The notes under the pieces are model-generated. The model had not been told where the DNA came from, did no database searches, and was given only the letters and a program-made list of their open reading frames with translations. 64,000 nucleotides of DNA, from positions 124,001 through 188,000 of the forward strand of contig NZ_JAKRNM010000005.1 of NCBI RefSeq assembly GCF_022346995.1, written 5' to 3'. The DNA is from Paenibacillus sp. ACRRY. GTDB lineage: Bacteria > Bacillota > Bacilli > Paenibacillales > Paenibacillaceae. Positions 60,114 to 64,000 of this stretch are shown here, one piece after another (within the stretch, counting starts at the first letter, position 1; each line of letters opens with the position of its first letter). The position numbers and the translations under genes were made by a program.

Positions 60114-60503
60114 TTATTCTTCGACAATAATTTTGGAGATCATGCTGCTATGTCCACTTCCACAGAACACGGAGCAGGACATTTCAAATTCTCCAACCTT
60201 GTCAGGAGTAATTACTTTGGAGTTGTTTCTGGTGTCCAGCTGAAGATTCAGCTCAGGAACGAGAATGCCGTGATTACCATTGACGTTTTCGTAAACAATG
60301 TTAACGGGGACTCCTTTTTTAAGATGGTATTCAGGCTGGTCAAATTCATAATTGCTCGCCTTAATTACAAGTTCCTCGCTTGCGGTTACGTCGGCATCGG
60401 ATTCACCGCTGCTGCCCGAGTCTGCTGATTGTTTGCCTCCTCCGCAAGCGGCGAGAACCAGGATTAACATGCAGGCTGTAAGCCAAGCCATAGTCTTTTT
60501 CAT
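60114..60503 (-). CDS. cupredoxin lipoprotein with a CuA-type site
   Basis: A 129-residue exported lipoprotein. A signal peptide with the lipobox LVLAAC is followed by a Ser/Gly/Asp linker, then a cupredoxin barrel. Ligands match the CuA centre of cytochrome oxidase subunit II: His in NGNHGI, and CSVFCGSGHSSM (C-x3-C-x3-H-x2-M). Unlike subunit II it has no membrane helices and no oxidase genes nearby. It could carry electrons or copper at the outer face of the membrane. The second of two adjacent ATGs (60503) is chosen, 6 bases after AAGGAGG. The CuA reading is from motif only. Confidence 0.85.
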   Translation of the reverse strand: MKKTMAWLTACMLILVLAACGGGKQSADSGSSGESDADVTASEELVIKASNYEFDQPEYHLKKGVPVNIVYENVNGNHGILVPELNLQLDTRNNSKVITPDKVGEFEMSCSVFCGSGHSSMISKIIVEE

Positions 60504-60667
60504 CATGTGCCTCCTTAAGCATGATATAGATGAAATTTTAATCATTTCTCAAGTCATCATACCGCAAAATGGTAAGGCCTGTACATGAAGGCTATGTCGT
60601 TTTTTTGAAGATTAGCTAGTAAGATTTTCTCTCTAATCTCGAGAAAAGGCTGAGAGGTTATGGAAAT

Positions 60668-60703
60668 GAAAAAACCTCATCTGGCATATGGCCATCAGAG
60701 GTT
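60668..60703 (-). terminator. terminator of the holin-like gene (minus strand)
   Basis: AACCTC...TGGC and GCCA...GAGGTT pair; read on the minus strand the hairpin is followed by TTTTTTC. Confidence 0.82.
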
Positions 60704-60751
60704 GAAGGAAGAATCGCAGGTGTTGCATGCAGTTGCATAATTAGGTGCTTC

Positions 60752-61114
60752 TTAGTTATTCTTGGAGCTTCGTCCTGCTTCAAAAGGTGTGGATACCGGA
60801 ATGAACAAATCGATAATCCCAATCACCAACGCAGCAAGAATAGCGCCAAGCAAACTAACTTCGACATGGTCAACAATATATTGACCAAGCCAGATCACCA
60901 ATGCACTGACAATGAAGCCGACGATTCCGCGGCCAAAAGGAGTGACCCTTTTGCCAAAGACGCCTTCAATGATCCAGCCGAGTAGTGCAATAACCAGAGC
61001 GAGCAGCAGAGCGCTCCAGAAACCACCTACAGCAAATCCGGGAACGATCCAGCTGACAACCATCAATACGATTGCAGCGATGATAAAACGTACGACATGT
61101 CCCAAGAAGTTCAA
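60752..61114 (-). CDS. small four-helix membrane protein, phage holin family 4-like (YvlD-type)
   Basis: A 120-residue protein with about four hydrophobic helices: FIIAAIVLMVVSWIVPGF, FWSALLLALVIALLGWII, GIVGFIVSALVIWLGQYI and LLGAILAALVIGIIDLFI, with a short polar tail. The pattern fits the YvlD/phage_holin_4_2 family, widespread in Firmicute chromosomes and often unrelated to phage. The start is TTG 61114 with AAAGGAGG 8 bases before. Function unknown; envelope stress links are known for YvlD relatives. Confidence 0.8.
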   Translation of the reverse strand: MNFLGHVVRFIIAAIVLMVVSWIVPGFAVGGFWSALLLALVIALLGWIIEGVFGKRVTPFGRGIVGFIVSALVIWLGQYIVDHVEVSLLGAILAALVIGIIDLFIPVSTPFEAGRSSKNN

Positions 61115-61302
61115 TGTGTTTACCTCCTTTAAGTTCAGATCGGATTATGCATCTGGATCCATCGCACATGGAGAGGTTGCAAAATCCTGACACCTGTAGT
61201 TTGCGGCATGATGTCAGAACTTATGTGTGGAAGGATTCGTTAAATAGCGCAGTAAAGTTTCTTTCGTTATAATACAGATATAGTTTGGAAGGAGTTGTAC
61301 AA

Positions 61303-63669
61303 TTGGACACGAAAATTTTACACACACTGGAATACCGCAAAATTTTAAATACATTGCAAAGCTATGCCCAAACAACCATGGGTAAGAAGAAAGCGGAACA
61401 ACTGGAACCCATCAGTGAGTTGGAAGAAGTAAAACGATTGCTCCAGCAAACTGATGAAGCCTTCACTTTTGATCGTCTGAAGGGCTCGCCTTCGTTTGGA
61501 GGCATTGTGGACATCACGGCATCCGTGAAACGGGCCGAAATTGGAGGAACCCTGAATCCGCATGAACTCCTCGGGATTTCCAATACAACCTTGGCTGCTC
61601 GCCGCTTGAAGCGCCAAATTGCCGCTCTTCACGAAGATGAGAAGATTGAATCCCTGTTCTTTATTAGCGATCAGTTATCGGAGCAAAAAGCACTTGAAGA
61701 CGCGATTCGCGTCTGTATTGATGACAATGCAGAAGTGGCCGACAGTGCAAGTGTAACGCTGGCTCAAATTCGGCGTGAGCTGCGGGGAGGGGAAGCCAGA
61801 ATCCGTGAGAAGCTGGATTCCATGATTCGTTCCTCAACCGTATCCAAAATGCTTCAGGATCAGCTAATAACCATTCGTGGAGATCGATTCGTTATCCCGG
61901 TAAAAGCGGAATACCGCTCCTACTTCGGCGGGATCGTACACGATCAGTCCGGTTCAGGAGCCACGCTGTTTATCGAGCCAGAGTCCATTGTTGCGATGAA
62001 CAATAAATTACGTGAGACCCGAATCCGGGAAGAACGCGAAATCGAAGTGATTTTGCAGAAATTGACAGCACTTGTCAGTGAGCAGGGTGAGTGGCTGTTG
62101 TATGATGTTGATTTGCTGGGCTCTCTGGACTTTATCTTTGCCAAAGCACGGCATGCCCGTGAATTAAAAGCCACCTTGCCGCGCATGAATGATCGTGGGT
62201 TTATTAAGCTCAAAAAAGGGCGCCACCCGCTGATTGCTATTGAAAACGTAGTGCCGACCGACATTGAACTGGGCAATGATTATACATCCATTATTGTGAC
62301 GGGGCCGAATACGGGTGGTAAAACAGTAACACTCAAAACCATTGGATTACTAAGCCTGATGGCGATGTCCGGCTTGTTCGTTCCTGCTGAAGATGGCAGT
62401 CAGCTCTGTGTATTTGACGCAATCTATGCCGATATTGGGGACGAGCAGAGCATTGAGCAAAATCTAAGTACGTTCTCCAGCCATATGACGAACATTATCC
62501 GTATTCTGAAAAATATGACTACCAAAAGTCTGGTGCTGCTTGACGAGCTTGGTGCAGGGACGGATCCTGCTGAAGGATCGGCACTGGCGATCTCCATTCT
62601 GGAACATATGCATCAGACAGGATGCCGCATGGTAGCGACAACACACTACAGTGAGCTGAAAGCTTATGCTTATGAACGTAAAGGTGTCATTAACGCCAGC
62701 ATGGAGTTTGATGTGAGTACGCTAAGCCCGACCTACCGTTTATTGGTCGGTGTTCCGGGACGAAGCAACGCATTTGCGATCGCTGAGCGTCTTGGTTTGC
62801 CAGGATACATTCTCGATTATGCTCGTGGCGAAGTGAAGGAAGAGGATCAGCGTGTGGAACACATGATTGCTTCCCTTGAAGAAAACCGGCTTACAGCCGA
62901 GCAGGAACGGGAAAATGCAGAGCGTCTCCGTCAGGATATGGAGAAATTGCGGAGCCGTCATCAGTCCGAGCTCGAGAAGCTGGAACAGCAACGTGAACGC
63001 CGCATTGAAAAAGCGGAGGAAGATGCTCGTAACATCGTGGATAAGGCGAGAGCCGAAGCAGAGAAAATTATTGCGGACCTGCGTCAGCTTGCGATGGAGG
63101 AAGGCGCATCCGTGAAAGAGCATAAGCTGATTGCTGCTCGCAAACAACTGGATGAAGCTGAGCCGGAGAGACGCAAAAAGACAGTGAAGCGTACGGGATC
63201 AGCACCAAAAACCCGAGCGATCGGCCCAGGAGATGAAGTGCATGTGTACAGCTTGAACCAAAAAGGGCATGTTGTGGAATTATCGGGCACCAAAGAAGCC
63301 GTAGTTCAGCTGGGGATTATGAAAATGAAAGTATCCCTGGATGATCTGGAACTGAAGCAAGCTGCGCCAGAAGCTAAGCCTAAGCAAAAACCGGTCACTA
63401 GCATGAAGCGTACACGTGATGACAACGTGAAGAGTGAACTGGATCTGCGAGGAACCAATCTGGAGGAAGCATTGATGGAGACGGACCGTTTTATCGATGA
63501 AGCCTTCCTGGCGAATCTGGGTCAGATATATATTATTCACGGTAAAGGAACTGGAATTTTGCGTTCCGGTATTCAGGATTATCTGCGTAAGCATAAACAT
63601 ATTAAAAGTTACCGGCTGGGCAATTACGGAGAAGGCGGAAACGGCGTAACCGTTGCAGAATTGGAATAG
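61303..63669 (+). CDS. mutS2: MutS2 ATPase with Smr domain
   Basis: A 788-residue MutS family protein. The core (about 1-300) precedes the ATPase with Walker A TGPNTGGKTVTLK (about 334), Walker B LVLLDELGAGTDPAEGSAL and the THYSEL switch. A coiled-coil segment (about 515-620) follows, then a KOW-like stretch and the C-terminal Smr nuclease-type domain SELDLRGTNLEEALMETDRF...IIHGKGTGILRSGI. MutS2 suppresses recombination and, in Bacillus, rescues collided ribosomes. TTG 61303 is preferred (GGAAGGAG 8 bases before; start DTKILHTLEYRKIL as in relatives) over the TTG at 61285. Confidence 0.96.
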   Translation: MDTKILHTLEYRKILNTLQSYAQTTMGKKKAEQLEPISELEEVKRLLQQTDEAFTFDRLKGSPSFGGIVDITASVKRAEIGGTLNPHELLGISNTTLAARRLKRQIAALHEDEKIESLFFISDQLSEQKALEDAIRVCIDDNAEVADSASVTLAQIRRELRGGEARIREKLDSMIRSSTVSKMLQDQLITIRGDRFVIPVKAEYRSYFGGIVHDQSGSGATLFIEPESIVAMNNKLRETRIREEREIEVILQKLTALVSEQGEWLLYDVDLLGSLDFIFAKARHARELKATLPRMNDRGFIKLKKGRHPLIAIENVVPTDIELGNDYTSIIVTGPNTGGKTVTLKTIGLLSLMAMSGLFVPAEDGSQLCVFDAIYADIGDEQSIEQNLSTFSSHMTNIIRILKNMTTKSLVLLDELGAGTDPAEGSALAISILEHMHQTGCRMVATTHYSELKAYAYERKGVINASMEFDVSTLSPTYRLLVGVPGRSNAFAIAERLGLPGYILDYARGEVKEEDQRVEHMIASLEENRLTAEQERENAERLRQDMEKLRSRHQSELEKLEQQRERRIEKAEEDARNIVDKARAEAEKIIADLRQLAMEEGASVKEHKLIAARKQLDEAEPERRKKTVKRTGSAPKTRAIGPGDEVHVYSLNQKGHVVELSGTKEAVVQLGIMKMKVSLDDLELKQAAPEAKPKQKPVTSMKRTRDDNVKSELDLRGTNLEEALMETDRFIDEAFLANLGQIYIIHGKGTGILRSGIQDYLRKHKHIKSYRLGNYGEGGNGVTVAELE

Positions 63670-63690
63670 CCGGACCTTGAAACAACGTTG

Positions 63691-63722
63691 TTCCACTGCG
63701 TGGTGAGAGGGGCAGTGGAACA
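63691..63722 (+). other. stem-loop after mutS2
   Basis: GTTCCACTGC pairs perfectly with GCAGTGGAAC around an 11-base loop. No T run follows, so read-through into the next gene is likely. Confidence 0.55.
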
Positions 63723-63739
63723 GGGAAGGGGAACAGGGA

Positions 63740-64000
63740 GTGAAAGGGACGATTGACCAATTGCTGTCTCATCCCTTGGGGATGGTACTCGGGTTTTTCT
63801 CAGTAGCCATAATGGAGCTGCTTGTGTTTCTGGCTTGTTTTGAACTTGTAACCAAATACAAATGTTGGGATGAGATCAAGAAAGGCAATGTGGCTGTTGC
63901 CATGGCTACGGGAGGCAAGATCTTCGGGATCTGTAATGTGCTTCGATTCTGCATACAAGCCAAGTCTTCTGTCTATGAAGCCATGACATGGTCGTTTGTA
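63740..64000 (+). CDS. DUF350 (UPF0719) membrane protein, partial
   Basis: The first 87 residues of a membrane protein run off the window. GTG 63740 follows AAGGGG. The reading is a hydrophobic helix (LGMVLGFFSVAIMELLVFLACFELV), then WDEIKKGNVAVAMATGGKIFGICNV, which is the DUF350 motif (Lys-x-Gly-Asn-x-Ala-Val-Ala). Family function is unknown. It lies 70 bases after mutS2 and may share its transcript. Confidence 0.8.
   Translation, partial: MKGTIDQLLSHPLGMVLGFFSVAIMELLVFLACFELVTKYKCWDEIKKGNVAVAMATGGKIFGICNVLRFCIQAKSSVYEAMTWSFV

Noticed and set aside
60752..61114. Holin-like gene as a sign of a prophage
   Set aside because: No other phage genes are near; this membrane family is common in Firmicute chromosomes.

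Overview
The window reads as chromosomal DNA of a Gram-positive member of the Bacillales, most likely Paenibacillus. The signs are strong AGGAGG ribosome sites, frequent GTG/TTG starts, T-box leaders, an infC-rpmI-rplT operon starting at ATT, a YesN-like regulator beside an LplB-type sugar ABC transporter, and a pheST-zapA-mutS2 order. No insertion sequence, prophage core, CRISPR array or rRNA operon was seen. Species assignment is inference from gene content.

Layout. 1-3.7 kb: the AT-rich 3' end of an unknown gene, then Nudix hydrolases, GNAT acetyltransferases, a cupin and an unlisted 44-residue membrane peptide. 3.9 kb: tRNA-Pro. 4.5-8.7 kb: odhAB (2-oxoglutarate dehydrogenase E1/E2) behind a cre-like site. 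8.8-12.5 kb, minus strand: manA with an alpha/beta hydrolase, and the tRNA-modification pair ytqA-mnmM. 12.8-13.9 kb: a small protein and trmB. 14-20.2 kb: a membrane AraC-type regulator divergent from a carbohydrate ABC importer. 20.3-24 kb: a diacylglycerol-type glycosyltransferase with a PAP2 phosphatase, then a membrane family 2 glycosyltransferase behind a 700-base gap. 24-25.4 kb: infC-rpmI-rplT with an L20-type leader attenuator. 26-30.9 kb: a purine nucleoside importer (nupNOPQ-like) with PurBox-like sites upstream. 31-32 kb: a Sm-like protein with a Gly/Pro tail, and a GNAT.

32.1-40.2 kb holds branched-chain amino acid synthesis: a leucine-specific T-box, ilvB-ilvN-ilvC-leuA, a reversed aldo/keto reductase, then leuB. 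40.4-41 kb: a peroxiredoxin under an exact Per box. 42-48 kb: an orphan PAS histidine kinase, a MoxR-DUF58-DUF4129 operon and a DRE-TIM aldolase. 48.3-50.4 kb: a GGDEF/EAL protein with a degenerate GGDEF site. 50.6 kb: tRNA-Gly. 50.7-53.1 kb: an ABC-F protein behind a terminator-bearing leader. 53.1-57.1 kb: pheST behind a Phe T-box. 57.2-60 kb: the most unusual gene, a ZapA cell-division domain (normally about 85 residues) fused in one frame to a coiled coil of about 830 residues. 60.1-64 kb: a CuA-motif lipoprotein, a small holin-like membrane protein, mutS2 and the start of a DUF350 membrane protein.

Much of the window is controlled by RNA leaders: two T-boxes, the L20 leader, the ABC-F leader and a structured ilvN-ilvC spacer. 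DNA operators recognised by eye are one Per box, two cre-like sites and two PurBox-like sites. The strongest candidates for undescribed biology are the giant ZapA, the ABC-F leader, the ilvN-ilvC structured spacer, the Sm-like Gly/Pro protein and the CuA lipoprotein.
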